64,000 nucleotides of DNA from Christensenellaceae bacterium (GTDB taxonomy: Bacteria > Bacillota > Clostridia > Christensenellales > Christensenellaceae): assembly GCA_022846035.1 (NCBI GenBank), contig AP025580.1, positions 1,798,001 to 1,862,000 of the forward strand. The letters run 5' to 3'. Position 1 is the first letter of the stretch. Each line of letters starts with the position of its first letter. The notes under the pieces are model-generated. The model made no database searches. It was not told the origin of the DNA and was given only the letters and a program-made list of their open reading frames with translations. A program made the position numbers and the translations under genes. Below, piece after piece: positions 32,413 to 41,451 of this stretch.

Positions 32413-32928
32413 TTGGATATTCAGACTTTGGAGATTGTCAGAAAGGCGAATCGGCTGACAAATGACCTTTGCACGAGAGATCCGCATAGAATCGCACGGG
32501 AGCTTGGAATAGAAGTCATCCCGTTATCGTTCCAAAAACAGCGAGGCGCATACAAAGTTTTAATGCGAAACCGTTTTATCTTTATAAAAGACGATCTGCA
32601 CCCTGTAATGGAGCGTATCGTAATGCTGCACGAGATCGGACACGACGCCTTACATAGAGAAGAAGCGGTCAAGGCTGGCGGCTTCAAGGAATTTAATATT
32701 TTCGATATGCGGCAAAGCCGAATGGAATATGAGGCAAACATCTTTGCTTCCCAAATTTCCCTGCCTGACGATGAAATATTGGAATATATCGAAAATGGGT
32801 ATGATATTCAGCAGATCGCACGGGCAATGCGCTCGGACATAAACTTGGTCGCATTAAAAACGGATACGCTGATTGCACAGGGCTACCGTTTCCGCCATCA
32901 GGAATACCGCAATCAATTTTTGAAATAA
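32413..32928 (+). CDS. ImmA/IrrE-family metallopeptidase
   Basis: This 171-aa zinc protease has the HExxH motif in MLHEIGHDALH (about residue 76) and a downstream EYEANIFAS glutamate region typical of ImmA/IrrE. ImmA of ICEBs1 cleaves the element's repressor after DNA damage and so induces transfer. Here the repressor gene lies 75 bp upstream, the same arrangement, so the same role is inferred. The start is TTG at 32413 after GGGGGTG. Confidence 0.9.
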   Translation: MDIQTLEIVRKANRLTNDLCTRDPHRIARELGIEVIPLSFQKQRGAYKVLMRNRFIFIKDDLHPVMERIVMLHEIGHDALHREEAVKAGGFKEFNIFDMRQSRMEYEANIFASQISLPDDEILEYIENGYDIQQIARAMRSDINLVALKTDTLIAQGYRFRHQEYRNQFLK

Positions 32929-32953
32929 AGCAACAGATTGGAGCTGTCTATAT

Positions 32954-34387
32954 ATGAAATATTCGCTTGAAGAATTATGTACGAAAAAGGAAGATCAAGT
33001 CTTTGACCGCAAAAGCGCAAGAAAAGACGCTAAGGGATTATCCAATCATATCGTAGCCTTCGCCAACGCAGATGGTGGTACGCTTGTGATCGGTGTTGAG
33101 GACAACGGTGATGTAACTGGAATCGACGCATATACCAACAATGTCAATGATATTCTTCGTGTTCCCTTTGATTACTGCAATCCATCGGTAAGAGTAACAA
33201 CCGAAACTGTTGCGTGTAAGGATAAGGACGGTAAGCCAAACCATATTCTGATTATGACAATTCCTCAAAGTTCCGAACTTCACGCCAATCAGCAGGACGA
33301 GGTTTATTACCGAATGGGAGACAAATCAAAGAAGCTGAACTTTGATGAACGCTTGCAGCTTATGTATGCCAAAGGCTCCCGCTATTTTGAAGATGAGCCT
33401 GTGTTCCGGTCTACATTAGATGATATTGATATGGATTTTGTCAATGAATACTGTAAGAAAATCGGTTATACGAAATCCGCCGAGGAATACATCAGGCAAA
33501 ATAAGGATTACATTGTCCGGCACGATGGTAGAGAAGAAATGAGCGGAGCTGCGCTTCTTCTTTTCGGGAAAGAGCCGCAGCGTTTCTTTCCGAGGGCAAG
33601 AGTGCGCTTTATCCGCTATGACGGAACTGAGGCAAAGGTCGGTACAGAAATGAATGTAGTCAAGGATAAGATGTTCGAGGGAAAAATTCTTGATATGGTG
33701 CGGCAGTCTCTTGATTTTGTAGGAGATCAGATCAAGGAGCGCACTCGGCTCGGAAACGATGGCAGATTTCACACGACGCCGGAATACCCTGAGTTCGTTT
33801 GGAAAGAGATCATCATCAACGCCATCGCTCATCGTGATTACAGCATTAAAGGAACGGATATTCAGATAAAAATGTTTGACGATCATATTACCGTAGAGAG
33901 TCCCGGCACTCTCCCCGGCATTGTTCGTTTGAGCAATATTCGCACCGTTCATTTTTCAAGGAATCCAAAAATCGCCCGTTTCCTGCAAGAGTATGATTAT
34001 GTGAAAGAGTTTGGCGAAGGCGTTGACCGTATGTTTAAGGAAATGTCTGACGCCGGACTTCCCGCACCGGAATATAATGATAACGCTTTTATGCTCAATG
34101 CGACAATACGGAATGGCAAAGCAAGCGGCGAATTAAACGGCGAATTAAACAATGACAATGGCGAAATAAATGGCGAATTAAATCCAGCTCTGCTTTATCT
34201 GAACAAAAGCGAGTTAGCGGTTTATCATCTCATTGAAAAGGCTCCGCAAAATTCTCGTCAAGAAATTGCCGACCAACTCAACATATCTACGAGAACAGTA
34301 GATAGAGCTATTAAAGTTCTTATCCAAAAAGGTCTAATTGTTCGTAAAGGTTCCAAGAAAACCGGACATTGGAGTACTATAAAGTAA
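32954..34387 (+). CDS. AlbA_2/RecG-like putative transcriptional regulator
   Basis: This 477-aa protein has an N-terminal AlbA_2 (Schlafen-like) domain (FDRKSARKDAKGLSNHIVAFANADGGTLVIGVEDNG, about 18-54). The central ATPase-like region has EIIINAIAHRDYS and the HATPase-type IVRLSNIRTVHFSRNPKIARFL. A Gly/Asn/Glu-Leu repeat linker (four NGELN/NGEIN units, about 390-410) leads to a C-terminal winged helix (SRQEIADQLNISTRTVDRAIKVLIQKGLI). It forms an operon with the repressor and ImmA-like genes. Such proteins are common in mobile elements as regulators; a defence role has also been proposed for Schlafen-like domains. Confidence 0.85.
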   Translation: MKYSLEELCTKKEDQVFDRKSARKDAKGLSNHIVAFANADGGTLVIGVEDNGDVTGIDAYTNNVNDILRVPFDYCNPSVRVTTETVACKDKDGKPNHILIMTIPQSSELHANQQDEVYYRMGDKSKKLNFDERLQLMYAKGSRYFEDEPVFRSTLDDIDMDFVNEYCKKIGYTKSAEEYIRQNKDYIVRHDGREEMSGAALLLFGKEPQRFFPRARVRFIRYDGTEAKVGTEMNVVKDKMFEGKILDMVRQSLDFVGDQIKERTRLGNDGRFHTTPEYPEFVWKEIIINAIAHRDYSIKGTDIQIKMFDDHITVESPGTLPGIVRLSNIRTVHFSRNPKIARFLQEYDYVKEFGEGVDRMFKEMSDAGLPAPEYNDNAFMLNATIRNGKASGELNGELNNDNGEINGELNPALLYLNKSELAVYHLIEKAPQNSRQEIADQLNISTRTVDRAIKVLIQKGLIVRKGSKKTGHWSTIK

Positions 34388-34564
34388 GCAAAAGACCGCC
34401 AGTCATTTTTTGATTGACGGTCTCATTTATTACTTATAAATACTCCCTTTGCAGTTGTAAATTATCATTGCTTTTTCTTTTACCAAACGAAAAGCGAATT
34501 GATGACAAAACAAGCTAATAAAACAAGTACAATGCCTGCTCCAATTCCAGCAATGAGGCTGTCT

Positions 34565-35188
34565 TCATTTCAGCAGATCAATCTCATTTTGCAAGTTTTT
34601 CAAAAACGCACCTGCGTGAGCACCGTCCATCTGCGTATGATGGAACTGGAAAGAGATGGGCAGGTAATACCGAAACCATTTCTTTTTGTATCTGCCCCAA
34701 ATAATAAAGGGATTATTGAAAATGCCACTGTTCATACCAACAGCTCCGTCAATTTCCGTATCTATGATAGCGGAAGTGCCGATGACCATACTATTTTCGG
34801 ATAAGTCCCTGTCCTGACAACTTGCAGCGACCTGTGCCGTATATTTCAAGTATTCCTCGTTGAATTGATTTAGCTCGGCTTTATAGGAAAGGTCGCAGGA
34901 GCTGACTTCGCCTTCTTTGTTTTTCACAATGGTATTGACCGCTACGGTGTCATACTGTATGAGCTTATCGCCGACCGGAAGAATATAAAACTCCTTTACT
35001 TTGACGGCGGCTCTGCCGATACAATAGTCAAGCAGCATATTGAATTTCAAATTTCTTTTCCTGCTAACCTTGATCAGATTCGTCACATCAAAGGTCTTAA
35101 AAAAAGTTACCATAGGATTCGGTGCTTTCATCCAAAGCTCATATGCCGCAGCTCGTGCGGTATCTTGGGGATTTACTTCTTTTGGCAT
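34565..35188 (-). CDS. CAT-like acetyltransferase (chloramphenicol acetyltransferase family)
   Basis: This 207-aa protein belongs to the CatA trimer family, which O-acetylates chloramphenicol with acetyl-CoA. The catalytic motif HHxxxDG is intact (FHHTQMDGAHAG, about residue 182). Other landmarks are the N-terminal RAAAYELWMKAPNPMVTFFKTFDVTNL, KFNMLLDYCIGRAA and the substrate loop VIGTSAIIDTEIDGAVGM. The active-site His is therefore present, but the family includes non-drug homologues, so resistance is likely rather than proven. It lies in the cargo region with the GyrI-like gene 15 bp upstream. Confidence 0.85.
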   Translation of the reverse strand: MPKEVNPQDTARAAAYELWMKAPNPMVTFFKTFDVTNLIKVSRKRNLKFNMLLDYCIGRAAVKVKEFYILPVGDKLIQYDTVAVNTIVKNKEGEVSSCDLSYKAELNQFNEEYLKYTAQVAASCQDRDLSENSMVIGTSAIIDTEIDGAVGMNSGIFNNPFIIWGRYKKKWFRYYLPISFQFHHTQMDGAHAGAFLKNLQNEIDLLK

Positions 35189-35202
35189 AATATATCCTCC
35201 GT

Positions 35203-35838
35203 TTACTCAGCTTTCCGGATCGGGTGGCGCACCACCGTTTTCAATCTGCTCACATCACATTTTCTCGGATCGCTCAGATAGATTTCGTGATGGTATCTTG
35301 TATCCGTAATATCCAGTTCGTACCCACTTGCTTTCATATAGTCGTGCATTAAATCAACGGTGGCAGGCTCATCATCATAAGAGCCAATGTGCATACACTG
35401 AACGCACAAACCCTCGTCATAAGGGAAAAACTCAACTTTTGAAAAATCCTGTTTTTTCTTTTTCGTTGCTTCCTGAACCGCCCACTCAAAATCTTCCTTT
35501 GTTACAAAGTCCGGCAAGCGAATCATAGAGATAAAGTGCATATCTTCTTTTCTGGCATAGTCAAGTCCCTGCGTATTTTCCTGCCACCAAAGTCCTTCGA
35601 GGGGCGGCACTACATACTCAAAAAATCCCTCGATCTTATGCGTACCCTTGTAGCTCATCTTTATGGTAAAGGCGATGCCGTACAGCAAGCCGATTGAGTT
35701 TTTGTATTCTCCGTTTTCCTCGTTAGGATTGCCTTTTCCCCGGACGGCGATATAGTTCATTTTCGGAATCTCTATAATTCCGGGCTTGTTCTTCGGCATA
35801 TAAAATTCCTTGTATTCTTTCTTGTAATCAAAAGCCAT
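35203..35838 (-). CDS. GyrI-like small-molecule-binding protein
   Basis: This 211-aa protein matches the GyrI-like/AraC effector-binding domain: IEIPKMNYIAVRGKGNPNEENGEY, FTIKMSYKGTHKIEGFFEYVVPPLEGLWWQ, and FFPYDEGLCVQCMHIGSYDDEPATV near the pocket Glu. Such proteins bind or hydrolyse cyclopropanated or other drug-like compounds, or regulate gyrase. The start at 35838 is preceded by GAGGAG; a longer frame to 35853 overlaps this site. It lies just upstream of the CAT-like gene and is probably co-transcribed. Confidence 0.85.
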   Translation of the reverse strand: MAFDYKKEYKEFYMPKNKPGIIEIPKMNYIAVRGKGNPNEENGEYKNSIGLLYGIAFTIKMSYKGTHKIEGFFEYVVPPLEGLWWQENTQGLDYARKEDMHFISMIRLPDFVTKEDFEWAVQEATKKKKQDFSKVEFFPYDEGLCVQCMHIGSYDDEPATVDLMHDYMKASGYELDITDTRYHHEIYLSDPRKCDVSRLKTVVRHPIRKAE

Positions 35839-35881
35839 TTCTCTACTCCTCATCCGATAAATTCGATAACTTAGACTTTTA

Positions 35882-36403
35882 TTAAATATTTTCTACTATA
35901 TGTCTTAAGGAATGAAAGTCAACAAAGTCTACTTTTGAGTTGAAGGTTTCTATCATTGCCTTCACCTCAGCGGTTTTCCTATCTTCCGGCAATTTTTTTG
36001 CTTTATTATATAAAAGAGTCATCATTGTTCTATGCTTAAAAGACAGCTTTTGATAATCAATTCCACCTCTTAAATGAAAGACAGCTGACATATTCAGTAG
36101 ATGTTCCGGCACTTGTTTTCTTATAGAGCTTCTGATATTCCTTATATTTTCTTCATCACATACATCTGCTAATCCGACTGTCACGATAACCAGCTTTACA
36201 TTTGGAGATAATTTCTTAACGGTATTCTTTAGACCTTTAACACCGCCTGCGTATAATCCGCCAAAATAGACGACTCTGTCATATTCTGTCAATCCGTTTA
36301 TATTATCATAGCCGACAACCGGAAAATGTGTCATTTCTGCAAACTTTTCCGCATATCGTTTTGTCGTTCCGTACTGGCTGCCATATATGATTAAAGTTTT
36401 CAT
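35882..36403 (-). CDS. Flavodoxin-domain protein
   Basis: This 173-aa protein is a flavodoxin of the HemG-like, menaquinone-dependent protoporphyrinogen oxidase group. The FMN phosphate loop TLIIYGSQYGTTKRYAEKFA is at the N-terminus and VVYFGGLYAGGVKGLKN supplies the second flavin loop. It lacks the transmembrane anchor. It is a stand-alone flavoprotein in the element's cargo. Confidence 0.82.
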   Translation of the reverse strand: MKTLIIYGSQYGTTKRYAEKFAEMTHFPVVGYDNINGLTEYDRVVYFGGLYAGGVKGLKNTVKKLSPNVKLVIVTVGLADVCDEENIRNIRSSIRKQVPEHLLNMSAVFHLRGGIDYQKLSFKHRTMMTLLYNKAKKLPEDRKTAEVKAMIETFNSKVDFVDFHSLRHIVENI

Positions 36404-36444
36404 ATCCCATTTCCTCTACGACTTATCATTACTGTTCTATATAT

Positions 36445-36777
36445 TTATCCTTTCAAATTCTCCAAAGCGGACGGATTGTTTTCGAGGATCGCCCCAACAG
36501 TGGGGCAGGTTTCCAATTCAGAACAATCGCCGCAGGTGGAAACTCCTTTATTTAACGCACACTTACGAATCCCACACAGACTGTCGCAGAATACCGTTTT
36601 CACTCCGTTCCTACGGCAGCCCTCGCAATTGATATGTTCCGGCAGAATGGGAGCGTTATTTAACTCTGCCCACAGCTTCGCCGTTTTCTCCCGCAAAGCC
36701 TGATTGTCGTTGACGGTTGCTATGTATGCGTCGCATTTTTCGCAGTCCAGTCCGCAGTATCCGATCATATCTTTCAT
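36445..36777 (-). CDS. DUF3795-type cysteine-rich protein
   Basis: This 110-aa protein of the DUF3795 family opens with MIGYCGLDCEKCDAYIATV. Three more cysteine groups follow (NCEGCRRNGVKTVFC, CGIRKCAL and STCGDCSELETC), giving a likely metal- or Fe-S-binding protein of unknown role. The start at 36777 follows GGGAGG. It lies between the flavodoxin and lipoprotein genes in the cargo region. Confidence 0.8.
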   Translation of the reverse strand: MKDMIGYCGLDCEKCDAYIATVNDNQALREKTAKLWAELNNAPILPEHINCEGCRRNGVKTVFCDSLCGIRKCALNKGVSTCGDCSELETCPTVGAILENNPSALENLKG

Positions 36778-36798
36778 AGTTTATACGCCTCCCGTCTG

Positions 36799-37251
36799 TT
36801 ATTCTCCATCATCTGGGATAAAGTATATTGAATAGCCATTGATATTGATTGGCAGTGTAGGAATTTCTGAGCCATCATAATATTCTGTTGGGGATACAGT
36901 AGCATAACCAGTTACTCCGTCAATGATAATCTCATAATCCGTTCCCTTTGGCGTTTTCTGCTGCACCTCATAAGTCCCGCTGTATGTTTTGTTGTTTGTG
37001 GTATCCGTTATCGTAATTTCGCCGTCTTTGGCGATCAAAGTTAAATCCACGATCTCAGCTTCAGGGTATAACTCGTCGGCTTCCCCTACGGCGATAACAA
37101 GCTCGTCTGGTTTTTGAGCGTCCTCCATAGCATTGCTCGCAACCGTTCTCATTTTCCATTCGTAATCTTCAATCGCAACAACATCGCCGCCGCAAGCGGA
37201 AAAAGTAAATACAATGAGCGACATCAAAAACACAGATAAAATCTTTTTCAT
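36799..37251 (-). CDS. Small lipoprotein of unknown function
   Basis: This 150-aa predicted lipoprotein has the signal KKILSVFLMSLIVFTFSACGG (lipobox TFSAC, cleavage before Cys). A mature domain of about 125 residues has alternating short strands (EITITDTTNNKTYSGTYEVQ, YEIIIDGVTGYATVS). The start at 37251 follows a GAGGC-like site; the longer frame to 37473 is a shadow of the zinc-ribbon gene. No family is recognised. Confidence 0.75.
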   Translation of the reverse strand: MKKILSVFLMSLIVFTFSACGGDVVAIEDYEWKMRTVASNAMEDAQKPDELVIAVGEADELYPEAEIVDLTLIAKDGEITITDTTNNKTYSGTYEVQQKTPKGTDYEIIIDGVTGYATVSPTEYYDGSEIPTLPININGYSIYFIPDDGE

Positions 37252-37271
37252 TTCACAGCCTCCATATACAG

Positions 37272-37466
37272 TTACAGCTTCTCTACATCTTCCACATAGA
37301 TGGAAACCTCGCCGCACTTCGGGCAGATTGCCACTTTCGGTTTTCCGATTCTGCCGCCGAACAGCTTGTTTTCGTCCGATGACATTACAATCCCGTAGCC
37401 TGCGCCTTCTACCTTGACGGCGCAGTTTTCTTTCATTTCCGTTCCACATCTGAGACATTCTCTCAT
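37272..37466 (-). CDS. Small zinc-ribbon protein
   Basis: This 64-aa protein has two cysteine pairs, ECLRCGTEM at the start and AICPKCGEVS near the end, bracketing about 40 residues (YGIVMSSDENKLFGGRIGKP). It is a split zinc ribbon of the kind fused to nucleic-acid-binding or regulatory proteins. The start at 37466 follows GGAGG. It lies 20 bp upstream of the lipoprotein gene. Confidence 0.7.
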   Translation of the reverse strand: MRECLRCGTEMKENCAVKVEGAGYGIVMSSDENKLFGGRIGKPKVAICPKCGEVSIYVEDVEKL

Positions 37467-37532
37467 AGAACAAACACCTCCGTCCGTTCTTTCTTGATTA
37501 CTATGATTTTGTGCCAACGAAAAACCAGCCAA

Positions 37533-39110
37533 TTATGTTCTCAGCCGAAATGTTTTCGGCGCAAGGCGGTACACCAAAACGCTGGCGACAATACTGTAAA
37601 GCACACAGAAAACAATCGTCATGATTCCAAATATCATAATCGGCATACGAAGCTGCATGAAAGCAAAGCAGATGAAATAGGTTACGGTCAGGACAATCCG
37701 GTAAGTGCCGCTTTTCAATTCCGTCCCTGCGTTGTAAGGCTGGAGCAGATAATAAATCGTCAGGTAATGAATCGAGAAAAACAGGCTCATACACAGGATG
37801 GAAACAATCAGCACCACATAATTGAGCGGATTGTCCGTTCCTCCGGTCGCAAACAGGATCAGCGCCAGCCCGCCGCCAATGACCAGCGCCGGGACTGCGT
37901 TGATTTTCATAATCTCACGCAGGCGGATCTGAAACAGCCGCAGGATACATTTCGGCTGCTTATAAAACGAATAGGTCAGCAGGCTGTGATCGCAGTTCAT
38001 AAAAAGAGCCTGCGTAAAATTCGTACCACGGTTAATGGCATACATAATAAACACAAAGTACGGAAGCCAAGTCATCACAATTTTATTGATGTCGGCTTTT
38101 TCCTCCGGCAACAGGTAAACAATCACCAGCACAGCGGCAACAAGGAAAGCGCACACATAGGAAATCTTCTTCGTAGAGTTCCAGAGTATCTTTTTGTGCC
38201 TTTTGATAAACAGCTCATTCAGGTACTCAAAACCTTTGCGGCTGCTGGTAATGGAAGTATCCGTGGATATTTTTTTCTCATTGACCTGCTTGACAAGCTT
38301 CGTCTGTGCCGTGCTGTCCATCTGATTGGTAAGACCTGCCAGCAGTTCCTTGTTGATAGCATAGTAATCACGGAAAATTAATACCTTTTTCAGCCCGATT
38401 GCTCCCAGCGGAATACAAGCCAAAAAGAGAATCATTGACACCGTTTCCGGTACGGCAAATCCAAAGGCGGGCGGCGCATAGGCAGCGGCTAAAAGCAGGG
38501 CGATACAGCCCCACACGTATTTCGACAGCTTATTTTCGTTGTAGCCAAAGCCCCGTTTCTCATAATCCCACAGGGTAACAGCCGCCGCAAACAGCTTCAT
38601 TCCCGCTATACAAAACGGCAAAAGCAGGCAGAACCACAAAGGCACGCCCCTGTCCATACCGAACAGAACCGTAAGCGGAAGAAACCCCACAACAACCTTC
38701 AGTATGGCGTAGAAATAGTTTACCAGCGTATATTCCCGTGCGTCCATCCGCATCAGGATCATCGCATAATATTTATCCTTTGTTGGATTGAAAAGGTGGG
38801 TGTTCATAAAGCTGCCGATCACAGTCAGAATCAGCAGGATATGCAGGAACACCTGATTTTGGGGTAAAGCCTTATAGAGAATGCCAATCCCGCAAACCAT
38901 CGTAACAAAGTAAAGAAACTTGCCGAGGAATACAGAAACGATTTCCCACAGTACAGACAAAATATTTGCAAAAATTTTAAGTCCCTTTACCTTGTAAAGC
39001 GTTGCCGGAAGCAGCCGCTTTAAGAGCGGAATCTGCTTTAGGGAAAACAGGATACCGTTTACACTGTATGTATTTTTCAGGGAAAAAGAGATTTTGAGCG
39101 TCTTATTCAT
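37533..39110 (-). CDS. ABC transporter permease (ABC-2-like)
   Basis: This 525-aa polytopic membrane protein has about 12 hydrophobic stretches in two halves (VNYFYAILKVVVGFLPLTVLFGMD, ALVIGGGLALILFATGG, IVSILCMSLFFSIHYLTIYYLL). It is the permease partner of the ATPase encoded just upstream; their genes overlap by eight bases. The start at 39110 follows GGAGGAAG. No substrate is evident; peptide or antibiotic export/immunity is typical for ABC-2 operons of this layout. Confidence 0.85.
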   Translation of the reverse strand: MNKTLKISFSLKNTYSVNGILFSLKQIPLLKRLLPATLYKVKGLKIFANILSVLWEIVSVFLGKFLYFVTMVCGIGILYKALPQNQVFLHILLILTVIGSFMNTHLFNPTKDKYYAMILMRMDAREYTLVNYFYAILKVVVGFLPLTVLFGMDRGVPLWFCLLLPFCIAGMKLFAAAVTLWDYEKRGFGYNENKLSKYVWGCIALLLAAAYAPPAFGFAVPETVSMILFLACIPLGAIGLKKVLIFRDYYAINKELLAGLTNQMDSTAQTKLVKQVNEKKISTDTSITSSRKGFEYLNELFIKRHKKILWNSTKKISYVCAFLVAAVLVIVYLLPEEKADINKIVMTWLPYFVFIMYAINRGTNFTQALFMNCDHSLLTYSFYKQPKCILRLFQIRLREIMKINAVPALVIGGGLALILFATGGTDNPLNYVVLIVSILCMSLFFSIHYLTIYYLLQPYNAGTELKSGTYRIVLTVTYFICFAFMQLRMPIMIFGIMTIVFCVLYSIVASVLVYRLAPKTFRLRT

Positions 39111-39813
39111 TTTCTTCCTCCCTGAGTGCCGCAATAATTTTATCCTTAAACTCCTTGCTGTCCAAATCTGTTTTTTCTACAACCTCCAGCTCACCGTGAT
39201 GGAGCAGTACAATCTCGTCGCAGAGGTCCAGCGCCAAATCCATAATATGGGTGGAGAAAATGGTAATGCGGTCTTGCTTCAGTGAACGGAGAAGTTGTTT
39301 CATTTCTTCTGCCACCACGACATCAAGGGATGTTAAAGGCTCGTCCAGCAGCAGGATATTCGGCTGGGCGATGATATTGATGAGCATTTGCATTTTATTT
39401 TTCATACCGTGGGAGTAGTCCTTGAGCAGCTTATCCCTGTCCTCCGGCTCAATACTCATATAGTCAAAATACTCGTCAATGCTTTTCGGATTTTTAATAG
39501 ACTTCTCGTTGATGTCCATAAAGAACTTCAAAAACTCCCTGCCTGTAAGAAACTCCGGCACAGTAGGAGTAGAGAGTACATATCCAATATCCTCTGCGGC
39601 TACCTCACGGCGGACGCCGTTTTCCTCTTCTATATAGAAATTCCCATTGTCTGCCTTCAGATCCCTATTCAGGCAGTTAAACAGCGTTGTTTTACCCGCT
39701 CCGTTTCTGCCGAGCAGCCCGTAAATTTTCCCTTCGTCGAAGGTAAAATCAATATCTCTTAAAACTTCCTTTTTCTCGAAGCTCTTTGATAAATGTTCAA
39801 TAACAAATTTCAT
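39103..39813 (-). CDS. ABC transporter ATP-binding protein
   Basis: This 236-aa ATPase has Walker A GRNGAGKTTLF (about residue 37), signature LKDYSHGMKNKMQML, Walker B ILLLDEPLTSLD and switch His ISTHIMD. It pairs with the permease at 37533-39110 and the small membrane protein at 39825-40244. I chose ATG 39813 because conserved homology begins at MKFVIEHLSKSFEKKEV; the 33 residues upstream in the frame are not conserved. Confidence 0.93.
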   Translation of the reverse strand: MKFVIEHLSKSFEKKEVLRDIDFTFDEGKIYGLLGRNGAGKTTLFNCLNRDLKADNGNFYIEEENGVRREVAAEDIGYVLSTPTVPEFLTGREFLKFFMDINEKSIKNPKSIDEYFDYMSIEPEDRDKLLKDYSHGMKNKMQMLINIIAQPNILLLDEPLTSLDVVVAEEMKQLLRSLKQDRITIFSTHIMDLALDLCDEIVLLHHGELEVVEKTDLDSKEFKDKIIAALREEENE

Positions 39814-39824
39814 AATTTCCTCCG

Positions 39825-40244
39825 TCACATTCTGCGTTGATAGTATGCCATCAAAACAAGATCCAAAATAGTTTTTAACAAGAATGTTCCCACAAGCAAA
39901 AGCGTTACCCATAGCGGGGCGTCAATCACTATGCAGATCCAAGCCCCAGCCATCAGAATCCAATGAAATATTTCACCGCAAAGTGCCTGTGCTTTCAGAC
40001 GGATAAACTGATTGCGTTCATCATTTGCTTCAATCTCATTTTGCTTCATAAGCTCAGGATTTTTTTCGCTCCAACGACCAAAGCACCATTTTGAAATTCC
40101 AAAACCGAACAAGCCGGCTCCGATGCCAATCATTGCTCCGCTTTGTGAGGCACTCAAATAGTCCTGTAAAAGGAACCTTACGCTCAGAGCCAAAGCAATG
40201 CCTATCATACCGATCACAAGATACACTCCGGTTTTCTTTTTCAT
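39825..40244 (-). CDS. Small membrane protein of the ABC operon
   Basis: This 139-aa protein has about four membrane helices (VYLVIGMIGIALALSVRFLL, AMIGIGAGLFGFGISKW, ILMAGAWICIVIDAPLWVTLLLV, LLKTILDLVLMAYY) and a conserved NEIEANDERNQFIRLKAQA loop. Its ATG at 40244 has GGAGG upstream. Before the IS insertion this ATG overlapped the stop of the XRE regulator gene. The IS at 40270-41451 now separates the operon from that regulator's promoter. Confidence 0.8.
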   Translation of the reverse strand: MKKKTGVYLVIGMIGIALALSVRFLLQDYLSASQSGAMIGIGAGLFGFGISKWCFGRWSEKNPELMKQNEIEANDERNQFIRLKAQALCGEIFHWILMAGAWICIVIDAPLWVTLLLVGTFLLKTILDLVLMAYYQRRM

Positions 40245-40261
40245 TGCTTTCCCTCCTCGTA

Positions 40262-40269
40262 AATGAAAA
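40262..40269. repeat. 8-bp target-site duplication, left copy
   Basis: AATGAAAA, identical to 41452-41459 on the other side of the IS. Confidence 0.85.
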
Positions 40270-41451
40270 CGGACTGTAAAGTTAAATGAAAGTTGAGGAC
40301 CCGTCAGCCCTTCTGGTACAATGGTTTTACCACAAACCCACGTACCTCCCGAAAGGAGACGAGTCCTCATGGCAAAATTATACCAAGTATGCTGCCCGAA
40401 GTGCAACAACAAAACGGACTTTTATCGCTACGGAAAAGATGCTCATGGTCATCAAAAGTATCAGTGCAAAAAGTGTTGGCATCAGTGGGCGCCTGAGACA
40501 CCTGAGCGCGTTTACACACGAACGATGAATTACCCTGCTTGCCCAGTTTGCGGGAAAGCTACCTTCCTGCACCACGACAGAGAACATTACACCCACTATA
40601 CCTGCTCCGACAAAAAATGCCGCCATTCCGTGTTCGTACCAAAGCCTACGGCCATTTCTGCCCCATCCATGTCCAAACTGTTCGGTAAGACGGATTTCAA
40701 GCGGATGCGCTATCCCGTCCATGTAATCCTCATGGCCTTATCCATGTTCTATCTGGGCAAAAACTCGTTCCGCAACATCGCCTTGATTCTGCGTACCGTG
40801 ATGAATGTCCAGGTATCTCACACGACCATCAGTAACTGGTGTACTAACTTCGCCCCGATGTTCCAAAACATGGCTATACAGCTCATTCCGGCGCTCAATT
40901 TCAACTCTGACGAGTGGCACGCCGATGAAACTGTTGTGAAGATACTGGGCGAGAAATACTACCTCTGGCTCATTTTGGACAGTGAGACCCGCTTTGTCCT
41001 CGGTTTCCATTTAGACCGCCACAGGGATAGTCCACAGGCTTTTACCATACTGGAAGCCGTGAAGCCTTTAGGCTCACCGGGGGCCATTGTCAGCGACCGT
41101 TACTTCGCCTACCAGATGCCTGTCAAGACGCTGCGTGGGGTTCAGCACATCCGCGTGGAGAGCTTCCACGACGACATTACCAACAACCTCATTGAGTGCT
41201 TCAACAAGCAGTTCAAGGCTTGGTACAAAACCAAACAGGGCTTTTCGTCCTTTGCTTCTGCCAACAACCTCATTTCCATGTTCATCTTTTTCTACAACTT
41301 CGTCCGCCCTCACTCCGCCTTGAATGGCCTTACCCCGGCCCAGTGTGCCGGCCTTCAACTGTCCAAAAAGCGTAAGCGCGAGCTTCTGCTCGTTGCGTAG
41401 TGCTTTTCTGTGCTTTCGGGTTCTACTTTTTCATTTTTACTTTACAGTGCC
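40270..41451 (+). mobile_element. IS element, 1182 bp
   Basis: A single transposase gene lies between short imperfect inverted repeats. The left end is CGGACTGTAAAG and the right end, reversed, GGCACTGTAAAG; further matching continues inside (AATGAAA, then AGGACCCG versus AGAACCCG). It is flanked by 8-bp direct repeats AATGAAAA (40262-40269 and 41452-41459). It is inserted into the last codons of an XRE regulator gene. The 8-bp duplication and DDE transposase fit the IS6/IS240-type group. Confidence 0.9.
40369..41400 (+). CDS. DDE transposase (IS6/IS240-like with N-terminal zinc ribbons)
   Basis: This 343-aa transposase opens with two zinc-ribbon-like modules (CCPKCNN...CKKC and CPVCGKATF...CSDKKC). 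A helix-turn-helix (MNVQVSHTTISNWCTNF) follows. The DDE catalytic domain has Asp in DEWHADETVVK, Asp in IVSDRYFAY and Glu in NNLIECFNKQFK, then the terminal FVRPHSALNGLTPAQ. ATG 40369 is preceded by AAAGGAGACG at good distance; the frame from 40321 lies in the end region. It is full length with no visible frameshift, so it is probably active. Confidence 0.92.
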   Translation: MAKLYQVCCPKCNNKTDFYRYGKDAHGHQKYQCKKCWHQWAPETPERVYTRTMNYPACPVCGKATFLHHDREHYTHYTCSDKKCRHSVFVPKPTAISAPSMSKLFGKTDFKRMRYPVHVILMALSMFYLGKNSFRNIALILRTVMNVQVSHTTISNWCTNFAPMFQNMAIQLIPALNFNSDEWHADETVVKILGEKYYLWLILDSETRFVLGFHLDRHRDSPQAFTILEAVKPLGSPGAIVSDRYFAYQMPVKTLRGVQHIRVESFHDDITNNLIECFNKQFKAWYKTKQGFSSFASANNLISMFIFFYNFVRPHSALNGLTPAQCAGLQLSKKRKRELLLVA